Of a stretch of 64,000 bases of DNA, positions 47,806 to 59,452 are shown one piece after another. A program made the translations under genes and the position numbers. How positions within the stretch are numbered: position 1 is the stretch's first letter; the number at the start of each line of letters is the position of its first letter. The notes under the pieces are model-generated. The model saw nothing but the letters and a program-made list of their open reading frames with translations, had not been told where the DNA came from and searched no databases. Source of the stretch: Oidiodendron maius Zn. Its lineage: Eukaryota; Ascomycota; Leotiomycetes; Myxotrichaceae. The stretch covers positions 682,001 to 746,000 of the forward strand of contig KN832875.1 of the NCBI GenBank assembly GCA_000827325.1, in the 5' to 3' direction.

Positions 47806-50800
47806 TCATCGCTCCAGCTCCTCTCTCAGCGTCTGATCAACCAGATTGTCGATCTTCTTCCGGCTCTTCAGGTCCAAGGCCCCATTCCTCCACGCAGCCC
47901 GAAGCTTGGCAAAGGCGGGGCGTTCCGCATCGGGTTGCGCGCTAGCCTTCTCGTCCTTAACCAGGTCGACATAGTGCAGCGCGAGGACGTCCGGGATTAC
48001 TTTCTTCTTGCTGATGAGAATCTCGTCGTAGTATGAGATAAGGCTCTTCATCCCGTCGATGGCGTTCTCCTTGGCATCCTCGATGGCAAATTGCCGGAAC
48101 TCGGTGTACATTTTGGGGTTAAAGTTTCTGCATAGGAAGTGCGACCAGAACTCGTACAGCACCTTCATATCCGTGTGTGTCTCGCCAGCCGCGGACGACT
48201 CTCGGCCGGCCAACGCCCTGGCACGGACAGTGGTATACAGCTCATCAGCGTTGTCCTTTGGGATTGGGGCTTGCTGTCTCTGACCCTTCACCCACATCAC
48301 CGGTGGGCCATTGCCAGCAGTGGACTTTGTTGGGGAGAATTGCGCAAAGGGGCTTCTCGAGCGCCGGAAGCTGTCTGGGGAGCTGTTGAAAGTCAATAGA
48401 TGATCGAAATCTAGCGGTCATAGAACATACGTCTCGGGCACGTGTGACCCATTAGTCAAGCCACGGCTCTGGCGGTCCTCCTGAATATCCTCGGTAACCG
48501 ACTTCCCATCGATAGAACCATTTGAGAACGTCCTCGCCGATGCGTTGTGATATGGCGTCTGCTTGGGCATCTCGCTCCCTTTAGAGGAAGCGAACACGAG
48601 CTTCAGATTGGCCACGTCCTCATCGAAGAACGTAGTTTCCGCCTCCAAAGGGTCGACTGTCCCATTCGGAGGAGCTGTGTTGGGAGCGAAGTCTGGCACA
48701 GCAGCTGACAGTGGAGTCTCTGGTAAGAAAGCGCCGCCATTGCCGTTCATAGGTACAAGGGGAGCTCCGTTCACAAAGGGTCTGAAGGGTTCCGTAGAGG
48801 TAGGGGAGAAGGCAGGGGACATCGCATGCGGGCTGGCCAATATCATTGGGGCCATCTGCTGCGGTCTGGGTAGACGGTTGTGAAAAGAAGGCCCGGCATT
48901 CCTGACCGACTCGTCTCTCTCCTCCACGGCCAAAACCCACTTCTCCCAGCCCTCCTTTCTCCTAATGCGATCTACGTTGTCCTCTCCCTTGATGATGTCG
49001 ATGACCTCGGACTCTTGGCAGGCGAATCTCAGCATGTCAAGGTCTTTTGTTAGGGCTTGTATTCTCTTGAAATCGGCAATGAAAGCCAAGAATACGAACC
49101 CCTGAGAGTCCATGTGTTTCCGCAGGAACACATCCTTGCAGAGATTATCAATAGAGAAGTAGTATTCGAGCTGCATGGACACCATTGCAAGCACCGAGAA
49201 TTGGTCGACGTAGGGGTGGTAAGGGAAGGCGCTCATAGATTGCAAGGGCGGATACTCGAACATGCCCGGGGTCTGCAGTAAGCCAAGCGGCTGAGGGCCA
49301 ACTGCAGGAGGGAAGCGACCGAACATGCCTGTGTTCGGAATTGATTGTGATCGTGGGCCAGTGCGGCCACCTCTGGTTGCGGATGGCGTAAATTGACTGC
49401 CGAAAGTGGCCGGCGGCATCGATGGGCTGAACGGCGCTGGATTCTGTCGAACTGCAAATCCATTCGGTGGCTGCGGAGCATGGCCATTCGTAAAGGTTGG
49501 TTGTGGGTGCTGCTGGCCGTTTTGATAACTATTGTGGCCTCCACGACCACGGAAACCTCCACGGCCACGATCAGCTCGGCCATCGCGAGCCAGATTGTTC
49601 TCCTTGTTGAGGTTGGCAGGTTGATCCTGCCCTCGGCTCAGATCGCCTTTCTGGTCACCAGATCGCACCGCGTTCTCGTCAAAAGTGGCTTGATCTCCTC
49701 TAGTATCAATTCTAGACAGCTGCTCCTGATGACCTTCAAACTGGTCCATCTGAGTGGATGTTCTTCGACTATCAGTAACTTTCGCCTTGTCGGCATTGGA
49801 CGTTGTGGTAAATTTTCCTTGAGTGCGGACGTCAGTCGAGTGCCTCTTGCTTGAGTTCGGAGGGAGGGAGGAGGCTCTGGATGTAGTCGACGTACCTCTT
49901 CCGCGGTTCTCAGCATCAGACGGGCTGGCAGTCGTCGAGGACGTGTTATTCGCTTTCTCACCGCTGTTACCTCGCCCACTGTTGTCACGTCCTCCGCGGC
50001 CGCCTCCACGACCTCTGCCACCTCTAGGTGGAAGCGGCGTGCTGAAGTTCACAGTAGGGACATAAGGCACCGTAACCCATTTCTCTTTGGGCCTGGGCTT
50101 ATTTGAAGTGGTCTCGTCTCTCTCCTCCTTCTCCCTCTCAACCCTCTCTTTCTCCTCCTGGGCCCTGCGCTTCTCCTGCTCTACGGCAGTCTCAGGGGCA
50201 GGCCAAGAAATGGCGTCTTCGACAGGCGGGGGGAGCTGATTAACAGCAGCCTTCTCCTCTCTCTCAGCTACTCTGCTGCCGCGAGGACCAATTCTCTTAT
50301 TAGAAATGTCATCCTTTCCTTTCGTACCATCAAGGCCCTTCTTGCCCTTGTTCGTACTAGAGGCGTCCTTGTTTCCATTCTGGGCTGCACCCAAACTCTT
50401 CTCTACTTCCGGGTCTGCACCTCTGGCCTTCTTCTTTGCATCCGCGATCTTGACAGCATCAGTCGCTGTCTCAGCGAAAGCCTGTGGCCCTTGGACGATC
50501 GGTGGACTCGGCTTGACCTTTAATGCCTGTGCCTCTCTCCGCTGCTGCCAGATGTTCACCTGAGGTGGAGGAGCCGCAACAAGAACCTCTGGTCTCTTCT
50601 CTTCTTCCTTTTCCTTTTCGATCTCCTTCTCAGAGGTCTTCTTCTTGCCCTTCTTAAATTTTCGGTCAGCGTCAGCGCCCTTGTCTGTTCCGTTCGTATT
50701 CTTGTCCCACACCAAGTCAGACTGTGTAGCACCATGTGTCGTAAAATCGTCCTCCTTGGGGAGTGTGGATGTGGAGGCGGTCCCGAAGCTCGGTGATGCA

Positions 50801-51162
50801 GGTGTAGAGGATGTATTTACGATTGTAGATGATTTCGACTCAGATTCCAGACCAAGCCCAAGAGGGTCTGCTTTGGTAACTGGCTCGTGCGTGCCATTGA
50901 CCACTTTTTCAGCTGGTTCAGAGTTAGCAGTCGCCGCGGCGGTGGCGGCTGCTTGTGCTGCGGCTGCGGCTGCTCCAAATGTATTTGTGAGAATCATCGG
51001 AGAATATGATTCCTTCGGCGTGCTAATGCCGGACGTGGCTTGGCTGATCTGGCTGGAGGCGGTGCTGGCTGTCGTAGCTCGTCCCTTCGCAGCCTGGGCG
51101 TATGAAAATACTGGGGGTGAGGGGGTTGCCTGTGCAGGCGCTCTCGACTCTGTCGAACTCAT
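47806..51162 (-). CDS. La-motif protein, LARP1-like
   Basis: RNA-binding La-related protein. Exons 51162-48431 and 48382-47806; intron 48 nt (GTATGT...TTGAC...CAACAG); 1102 aa. ATG 51162 (MSSTESRAPAQATPSPPVFS) is preferred over the non-homologous upstream extension. Layout: a 650-residue low-complexity N-terminal region rich in Ala, Ser, Lys/Glu and later RGG-type repeats (GRGGFRGRGGHN; GGRGRGGGRGGRD); the La motif at about 655-735 (QLEYYFSIDNLCKDVFLRKH); and a C-terminal DM15-like segment at about 985-1032 (YEFWSHFLCRNFNPKMYTEF then RQFAIEDAKENAIDG). La motif plus DM15 marks the LARP1 class, which binds mRNA 5' ends and regulates ribosomal-protein mRNA translation. Confidence 0.88.
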
Positions 51163-54110
51163 TTTGGGGGATGGATCCGGAGCGGGAGGTGCAAATCTCT
51201 CGATGGTGGCCTTCCAAGGGGGCGTCTTCGCTCGCCCGCTTCTGCAGCAGGAGCTGAGTGGGAGGAGCGAAATCACTCAGAAGAGAGAGTGGGTGTCCGG
51301 AGAGGCGTTGTCAACCTCTCCGCACGTCGAACCCGCTCGCTGACCGAGTATCTGTGATTATGAGGGTCGATGAGTGTGTGGCGAGGCGATTAATACAGAG
51401 ATCCCACTTAGTGTTGGAGGATGCGTAGCGGACGATGCACGCAGGATCCGGTCGACACCGGGTCTCGAGGTCGCGCTGCGAGAGGTGCAGAGAGATCGAT
51501 GCAGGTCGATGTCTGTTTCCCAGGAGATCGTCTCGAGTGCTGATCGTCAGAGATCGAGGAGCGATGGGCGCGGGATCCGGAGAGATGGGGTTGTGGTCGA
51601 GACAACAACGTTGCTGGGCGAGGGAGTGAATCCGAGCCTGTGCAAGACTGCCGAGTGCAACGCGAGTTAGCCAGATGATTCCCTCGATCGCGATGGCGCC
51701 GTCAAAGGGATGTGGGATGAGAGGGCCGTGGGAGAGAAGGTGGAAGAGGTTGCTTGTTGTGCGAAATAATTGGGGCCCAGGAATAAAAAAGCTTCTTTCC
51801 ACACGCGGGCACTCGGGAGCAGGACGAACCTCAGAAAAAAAAGTAGACCAGCGCCAGATAATCGGGGGCCAGCAAGGAAGAAGGGACGGGCCTTGAGCGA
51901 TGAGAGGCGTGTCCAGACAGATCGAGGTGGCCTGTTGGAGAAAGGTCTGACATGTACCACAGCTGGAAAGCAGCTGCTGAGGGTTGAGCGGTAGTGGTGG
52001 TCCGGGTGGGCACGTCTGGACGATGAGACGAGAAGGTGGCACGTCCCGGAGAGGAAAACCCACGACCGAGGGAAAAACTCGGAGAAGGGACCGAGTCGAA
52101 AAAAACACCACTCTCGACGGACAATGCGCGAGAAGAGATTGAATTGTCGAGGAAGAAGGTTGAGGTAGGTGAGAGGTGGGGGGATTGGGCGTGAGAGAAG
52201 GGAGGAGAGAGGATGAAGAAATGGGAATGGGGAATAGGGAAAAAAAAAGAGGTATGCGGCTGTGGTAGTGGACGTGAGGAGGTAGAGGAGGGTGGTGGGA
52301 TGAGGGACGGGGGAAAGAAGTTAGTCAGGACCAGCAACGGAGGGGGAGGGAAGGCCAGTCGAGAGAAGACACAGAACACAGGCTATGGGCGAGGAGGGCG
52401 TAGGAGAGAGAGAGAGAGGGCGTGAAAGAAAGTGGTTTAGGGCTCTGCTTCGGCGGGTGAAAGTGGAGTATTTTGGACGGAGGGAAGGAAAAAAGACGGT
52501 TTCGGCCATTATGATTTGGCTGGTGAGGTCCATTTGATGCCCTCAGCCAGCCTGCCAACTGACGCTGTCCCATTTTTATTATGCCGGCTATTACAGAGGC
52601 CCATTCTTGTTCTTATTGTAGTGGTTCTTCTTCGTCTTCTCCCCTTCTTCCTCCTCCTCGTCCTCCTCCTTCTTCCTCTTCCCTTTTGGTCTCGTCTTAC
52701 TTCCTGTCTTGTACCTCCTGTATGGAAGTGAGCAAGCTACGGTACTTCGTATACTTCGTATGTCCCAGCACTGGTTGCTCCGGCCAATAACTACCCTCCT
52801 GTACGGCGCCGGATGCTCACGCTGCAATGCCGCTGTTCCCTCGCCAGTGGGCAGGTCGAGCTCGTAGTGAGTACGACGGCTCCTCTTCGGATAATGATTA
52901 TTGCCAGCGGAGGGAGGAGAGATGGGATCGGGATGGGATGGCGGGTGTGGATGGGTTGGATTACCCTTTTTCCTTGCTGGTTTCATTTTTATATGCCTGC
53001 TGGCTGGCTTGCTGCTTGCTTGTTTGCTTCTCCCATTTACCCTGCGGAGTGCAGCACACCTGCCACTAGGTCCTTCACGCCGTCGGAGGTACACCATTCA
53101 CCTCCACCTGCACCGACACTGAACCTACACCTGCCATACCTATCCCTACAGCGGGTACTGCAGCTGCTTACGCTGGTGGGGAAGGTGTCAAGATGGGTAG
53201 GAAGACGGACAGCCCCCTCTGGTCACTGCAGCTCCAGTTGCTGCTGGTGCAACTCTCTGCAAACATGCAAAGGCAGCTGCTCCTTCGGGACAGACGTGCA
53301 AAATGTCCTTCCTGCTTCCCCCTCCTCCGCCCTCCCTGGGTGTTGCCGGCGCCGTCTCCCCGTCGTGTCTTGTGCGGCCCTTCTTGCATTACGTCGATGA
53401 GAGGTCCTGCAAGCTGCAGACCTGCACCATCTCGATTGCCCGCCTCAAGCCACTCCCATTGGACCTCCGTGACACTGCATTCAGCCCTCCAGACCCCATC
53501 GTACCCCGGTTGCAGTATTTATATACCTCATGTAGCCGTTGTACTTGCTTCGCGCCCCGTCCGTGCCTACTGACTGAGACTCCACATGTGCTGGGCACAG
53601 TTTTTGTCTGCTCTCGGCTGCCGGTCCACTCCGGGTGACAGCATCAGAGGGTATGGCAATGGCCTCGGTTCTTGAAATGAAATGTCTACTCTCGCTGTAC
53701 AAATTGACAACAGTCCCTCTGCTTTATTTAGGTTACATTATCTCCTTTGAACCTGCCAAAATGTTTCACAGGCCAAATTGCTCCGGTGCTGCTGGGTCTT
53801 GCTTACACATCACCGATCTAGATTCTCTTGTATTTCTCTCAACAGTGTGCCGGGCGCCGAGAACGCCTCCAGTGGTCAAGCAATTATGTTACACGATATT
53901 ACTACAAAGAGCTTCAGCTCTACGAAGCAAGGGTCCGCCCCCCAGCCCCCTCCAACTTCTCAGCTGCACACCTCTTGCTGGATCGAGGGGTTGTATCACG
54001 TGATCCTACAACGGAAGGCGGGGTAATGCAAGTCAAGGGAGAGCAGTGCGGGTATAGATGGGAATGGCTGCATGCACCAAAATGAATGGGAAGAATAGCG
54101 CCGACGGCGA
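51163..54110. other. 2.9-kb non-coding leader/intergenic DNA with purine and pyrimidine tracts
   Basis: Upstream of the La-domain gene and downstream of SFT2. The + strand is strongly purine-rich across roughly 52130-52500 (so pyrimidine-rich in the La-gene sense) and switches to pyrimidine-rich at about 52605-52690 (CTTCTTCCTCCTCCTCGTCC). Several ORFs occur, none with family signal. I interpret it as promoter plus a long CT-rich 5' UTR. Confidence 0.55.
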
Positions 54111-55298
54111 TTAGCCCGTCATCCATGCTGCCGCCCGTTGTGCTCCGAAGGTCGTGGCCAGCCGGAGGCCGCTCGAGCCCATCGGGAAATAACTGACCAG
54201 ATACCACACCAAGCACACCATTTGGAAGATGCAACAAATCAGGGTGAGGATCCAGCTCCCGAGCTACACACGATGTCAGTCCCCAGTGCGAAACCACGAC
54301 GTCGACGTTGATGAAGAGCACTTACACCGAGACTGAAGTACAGCGTGAGAGCAATGGATCCGAAATATGCAGCTGTAAAGGGGAGCCGTGGTGTCGATAT
54401 CAGGTGTTGGACGTATGTCCACGGACCCATCACGGCTGCCCATGAAGCTAGGAACAAGGCAGAGCCTAGAGACCATCTACACGGTCACGCGCCAAGTTAG
54501 TGAGAAGAAGGCGCTAAGAGGATTTAGAGCAGCAGAAGGGAAGTATTTGCGACGGATTCTTGATTCTGGCGGTAGAAGCAGATGCATGTAGGGGCGGGCA
54601 GCCGCAGCACCGCGAGCGAGCCGAACGAGACGTTGTCTCAGCGGCCACGCATGTCGGCCTATCGAGAAAAATCGCGATCGGGAACAGTAAACGAGCCAGA
54701 ACACTTACAGCGTGGCGAACTTCCTTGGTTTGGCCATCATAATAGGCCACAACGCGAAGACGACGACGAAGCAGGCAAGGGCGCCAAGGTTGCAGCCCGC
54801 AAAGATCAACATGCGGTCCCATCGACTGACTGTCACACCTGCAGGTCAGCCTCTGGAAGTCAAAGAGGATTCGAACAAGAGAGACCGTGCCCGCCACAGT
54901 ATGCTGCATGACGCACATGGCACATGAGGAGAGGATGGCTAACGCAGGCACGGTGGAACGTGAACGCGAAGGCAACAGATCAGAGGATGAGATTCAGAGC
55001 GGAAGGAACTAGGAATATCCCATATGATGACAAGGGGGAGGGAGAGGGCATAATCAGAAGGGGCCATGCTTGACTCACGGGCGAACCAAGCCTCGTCTTC
55101 CTCGCGGCGCGATCGGGCGGGCAGGGGCGCGCCGGGGCCTTCGGTGGTCGGCAGCTGTACATAGCCTCTATCGCCAAAGGGGTTGAGGGACTGGAGAGAC
55201 GAGAAGAAGCCCGTCTGCTGACTTGTATTGACAGGGACGTCGGGGCGGCGTGACCAGCCGAGCGAGTTCATGGAGTCACGGAAGGAGGCGGAAGCCAT
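54111..55298 (-). CDS. sft2: vesicle transport protein SFT2
   Basis: Tetraspan Golgi membrane protein involved in retrograde endosome-to-Golgi fusion. Exons 55298-55079, 54829-54709, 54476-54326 and 54263-54111; 214 aa. Cytosolic N terminus MASASFRDSMNSLGWSRRPD and a charged segment SRREEDEAWFALSRWDRMLI across junction 1. Four membrane helices: FAGCNLGALACFVVVFALWP, TLWSLGSALFLASWAAVMGP, YFGSIALTLYFSLG and LTLICCIFQMVCLVWYLVSY. Conserved tail FPMGSSGLRLATTFGAQRAA. Introns 1 and 2 are 249 and 232 nt, the longest two in the window. Phases close in all cases. Confidence 0.92.
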
Positions 55299-58200
55299 GG
55301 TGGAGGATGTTTGAATGCTAAGCAGTGAGTGGTGGTGGTGGGTGAACGCAGAGCCGGATCTCCTTTAGTGTCGTTGAAGAGCTCGACTAGACCGTGGAGT
55401 GGGGTGAGCGTGGGAGGAGAGTGGTGGTGAAGGGCAGCGAGATGGGTGAGTAGAGTCGGCAGATGAGCGGATGGTTTAAGGTTGCCGTTCCCTGGTTGCC
55501 GTGGAGTGTGACTGGGAGGGGATCTGAGTGGGAGGGAATGCTCCGAAGTGAGATCTGATGTAGAGGGGATATGTTTGAGTGTGGTGTGTGCGTACGTAGT
55601 CGATGTCGAAGAGGTTGTGTAGCGGTGTAACCTTGGTCCAGTATGGGGTGGGTAAGGGGAGCTCGGATGGAAATGGCACGAGTCGGGTCGCCGCGGAGAG
55701 CAGGATTACCGTATTGCACACTCCGGATGTATATCGGGGTTGATCTATACCTGCCGAGGGTTTCCTGCGGGCGGATGTAGGAGGCTTCTCGCACCAGAAG
55801 TCGCAGTTGAGGCTGCAGGTATGTCGTGCGTTGATCTCCCGTGGCAGCAGGAAAGGTCGCGACTGGCCGGCGACAGCGACGGCGCTTCGAGGGGATCCAG
55901 TGACCAATGGTCTGCTCGTGAGGCGGGGGTTCTTGAGAGGTGACTGGCTTGTGATCGCGCGCTGTGACCTAAAGTTTGATGGATGATACCGCGTCCGGAG
56001 AGTATGGTGAGGTATTGTTTGGGGCGGGAATGTGGATGGGGTGGTTCAGAGGGGGCCAAGATGATGCAGGGTATGTCCCTTGGAAGACAGGCTAGAATGT
56101 CGATGCCACGATATGCTGCCGGATAGTATCTTCCGGGTATATGTTAACCATCGATTACTGTATGTCCTCGCGCCGAGATGCCGATCCTATTGGTGGAGGG
56201 GGGTTCGAAAGACGGTCCCGAGGGGGGCAGACCTGGGCGGGAAGGACAGAGAGTCCTGGAGGGGGAGTCAGTCCGTCCGTATTCTCAGTCACGATGTTGT
56301 AGAAGGGGCTGCGAGCGATACGAAGGGGGGTTTGCTATTAATCAAGATGGGTGAGGCCGGCAAGCCGAAGGGAGAATACTCACACCAGGCCTCAGCGTAC
56401 GTATGCGTGAGGAGGTAAGAAGCTGTAAGAGTGCGTCTTTGCCCTGGAAGGCCGACCCAGGCAGAGGGGGGATGATGACGCTGTTTGGGTGGTGTCGGAG
56501 GGAATGGGAAAGGAAGGGGAAGGGCGAGGAAGTGTCGTCCTAGCCGACGCGATGTCTCAGCATGACGATGAATGGAGGTCGCGGCCTAAGTGGCTGCGTG
56601 GCTGGAGAGACGCCGGCCGACTAACCGGATCGGTCGATGCGCCACGCCGTCAGCCCGCGTCGGTTCGGGCCATGGAAGAATGGTACACGGCGGCCGGGCG
56701 AGATTTGTATGGGCAGGGATGTACCAGGTAGATCGACCACGTATAGGCGTAGAGATTTGGGTAGGCAGCAAAGAACTCTACCTTGTTGACTCAATATTCG
56801 ACTGCGCCATAGGAGATCTGCTGTGTTTTCGTATCTACCTAGCTATCATGCCTCTCGCGATCCATCCGTCTTGATATGCTATGCCCTACCTTATCTCCTG
56901 CCCTTGTATGCATGACCGTTGGATCATACCCAGTATACAGCCTAGTACTGTAGCTCTACCTTGGTTATCAGGATGCTTTCTCAGCAGGCACCCCCTCTCC
57001 ACCTCCCCTCCCCCCCAGTATCCAGATCTCTCAGCCCGGATCTGATAGTAGACATGTCCCTCCTCCCCGTAACCCATCCAGTCCTTCGCCGCCCGCATTC
57101 TCTAGTCATCTTTCGTAGAGCCCTAAAATGGGTCAGCCACACTTCCCCCTCCCCCCTTTCCGTCCATGTTCATCCAGCCTATCCCGCCCTCCAAGCAGCC
57201 TGGACAAGAAACCGTGCCCAAAGTCCCTCTCTCGTCCGCGCCATCCCTACCATCACCACCCCCCCAACTCACCCCAGTCTGAGACCTCATGGGCGCAGTG
57301 GTCAAGAGCTTGCATCAGGAGGCCCCTGCCTGACAGCCTCTCTTTCTCGTGCCGCCACACTCTGGCTCTGCGCGCCCTCTCCGTTCTTCCTGCCTACGCG
57401 ATCGCGTACTCGCCGATCTGATATGTCTGGTATTTAAAGCTGCTGGTGCCTCCCCCGTCCACCAATCTCCAGCTTCCACGCTGCACTGCTGTTGACTCGT
57501 ACCTACATTCTGCTTGCAGTCCGATCTTCTGTCATATCTGTCAAATCTGCGTCGTCCTCCTTAAAGCCACAGTTCCGCCGGATCGAGCTTGGGACATACG
57601 CGTAGTGCGGAGAACCAGCCGCCAGGATTCCCACCCGCGCGTCGTCCAGCGCGGTCTGTGCCATACGACGAGCATCTCCCAGCGTCGTACGCTACTGCAA
57701 GACCCTTCTTTGACAGGAAACGAGAGACGAGAAAACGAGGAAGCGCAAAGTGCAAGAACCTCGTACTCATCTGCTGATTGCCGATAAGAGACAGAGCAAT
57801 AAAGCGCCTCTGCGGCGCGCACTCGCTGGAAGCAGCACTTGGGCCTCTTCGCGACCCCGCCAGCCTAAGAATAGACGTTAACGCAAGCCATACTGCACCA
57901 CATCCCCCAGACCCAAACCCAAAAGCATATCGCGAGGGAGCAGCAGTACGTACCACTAGCTCTTCCCCCTAAGAATACCAGGCGGAGGCGGCCCGCGAGT
58001 AGTTCACCAAGCATTCCATCTTGCTGACAGCGCTGCCCAGTCCCACCGCCGCCCCGACCGTGCCGACCAAGCTGAGAACTGAGAAAAGTGTCTCTGCGCC
58101 CGCGTCATAAGTACCAACCATCGCCCGAGTCCCCCATTCCGCGCTGCTCGATCGCCATCCACTGTGCCGTCACCGTTTGCCGCGCAGGCGCAGAGAAGAA

Positions 58201-58315
58201 CCCACGCAGCAGGCCACCCGGATCTTGATTTGGCTTTGAAGTCGCAGCGTGCGCACCAATCAGGCAATCCCGGAGAGGTGCCCAGTCCAGCGTATATAGT
58301 TTGTGGTTGTGAGTC

Positions 58316-58333
58316 TGTGTGTGTGTGTGTGTG
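58316..58333. repeat. (TG)9 dinucleotide microsatellite
   Basis: Nine TG units in gene-free DNA upstream of the bHLH gene. Confidence 0.9.
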
Positions 58334-58418
58334 ATAGAGAGTGTGTGGAAAGGCGTCGTGTGGTGGATTGATTTGCGGACCCTCTTCTCTCTCTTCTCTT
58401 CTCTTTCCCTCTAGCTCT

Positions 58419-58420
<2 letters not shown>

Positions 58421-58450
<30 letters not shown>
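58421..58450. repeat. (GTCGCT)5 hexanucleotide microsatellite
   Basis: Five perfect tandem copies, immediately preceded by a CT-rich tract and about 90 bp downstream of a (TG)9 run at 58316-58333. Located about 1 kb upstream of the bHLH start codon. Confidence 0.95.
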
Positions 58451-59156
58451 CTCACTTTCCTGCCTCGTTGGCGCCTCACCGCCCGGGCTCCCGCGCCATT
58501 GATTGAACTTGAACGAACAAGGCCGCCGACGATCGCTTTCTCCGAGCCGAGTCTCTTCCCCCCCATCATCACCTTCTCCTCTCTCCTGCGGCTTCGCGAT
58601 ACCACTGCAGAAGAGACAGACTCTCCCCAACACATAGACGGCATCACTCTCCAACAATTCCTCCCTCTCGCGCTCCTGCCACCTCCTCGCAGCGCCCGTA
58701 CGACCCGCGCCGACGCTCTGCCGACCCCCAGCTCTCACCGCATCGTGTACCCTCGACCCGCCTATCTGAGGCTGCAGCACGAGCATCGTGGAATGCTCCC
58801 TCAGTCGCGGCACTTTGGGCAACACCACCAACCTTCTCATCGCTGAGCTGGCCATCGTGCCCTAGCGTCTTGCCGACGGCCACCACCCCCCGATCGCCCT
58901 CGTCCGCATCAGCACGATTTCCTCGACGATCCTGCGAAACTCCATTGTCCCTCGGCCCCGTTTGACAACACAACTGAAGCACTGCGCACAACATCCTCTA
59001 CAACAGAGGCCCCAAGTTAGACGCATCTTGTCTGTGGTCCCGGCGTGCGGCAGCGAGACCATCGCGGTTACTCATCATTTTGCCTCCTTCCGAGGGCTGA
59101 CGAATTGAAACCAGCCCACTGGCAGCTCCGACCTCGCGATCCTCCGCCCGCTCGAC

Positions 59157-59351
59157 GTAAGTATACCTCTCTCTTCCACATTATTTATTTATCCGCCCGC
59201 AAGTATCTCGACGTGCTGCAGCGAGGGCATGGCTGCATTGACCGCGCGACCTGCAACCGGCTGCTCGGAATCCGATATTTTTCCCAACTTGCTTGCTTTT
59301 TCCGGGCGTGGCTTTGGTCGCACACTTGGCCGTGGCTAACGTTTGTCTCAG
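59157..59351 (+). other. probable 5' UTR intron of the bHLH gene
   Basis: Donor GTAAGT, branch-like GGCTAAC about 15 nt before acceptor GTCTCAG; 195 nt. The bHLH start codon lies 101 bp further on. An alternative acceptor occurs at 59358. Inferred from motifs only. Confidence 0.5.
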
Positions 59352-59452
59352 TCTCCAGATTGCAATAGTTGTGTACAAGTAGAGCACCTCACAGCCTCAT
59401 AACCAGTCTCGATTGGCGGCCACCTTCATCGAGTCCTGGGTCAGGACCCAAA

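Larger units (their letters stand above)
55299..59452. other. 4.1-kb gene-free divergent region with simple repeats
   Basis: Head-to-head spacer of SFT2 and the bHLH gene. Contains (TG)9 at 58316-58333, a polypyrimidine run at about 58379-58420, and five copies of GTCGCT at 58421-58450. A 283-codon minus-strand ORF here reads the repeat as Asp-Ser and has no other signal. Probably a long regulatory region with a long bHLH 5' UTR. Confidence 0.55.

Noticed and set aside
53168-53640. Overlapping ORFs downstream of the SFT2 gene
   Set aside because: Four frames are open at once in C-rich DNA, a composition effect rather than coding evidence.
54860-54900. tRNA-like T-arm GTTCGAATCC on the minus strand in SFT2 intron 1
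   Set aside because: The flanking five-base stem does not pair and no A box or acceptor stem could be found.
58004-58855. 283-codon minus-strand ORF with Asp-Ser repeats
   Set aside because: The repeat comes from the (GTCGCT)5 microsatellite; the rest is low-complexity and unlike any family I know.
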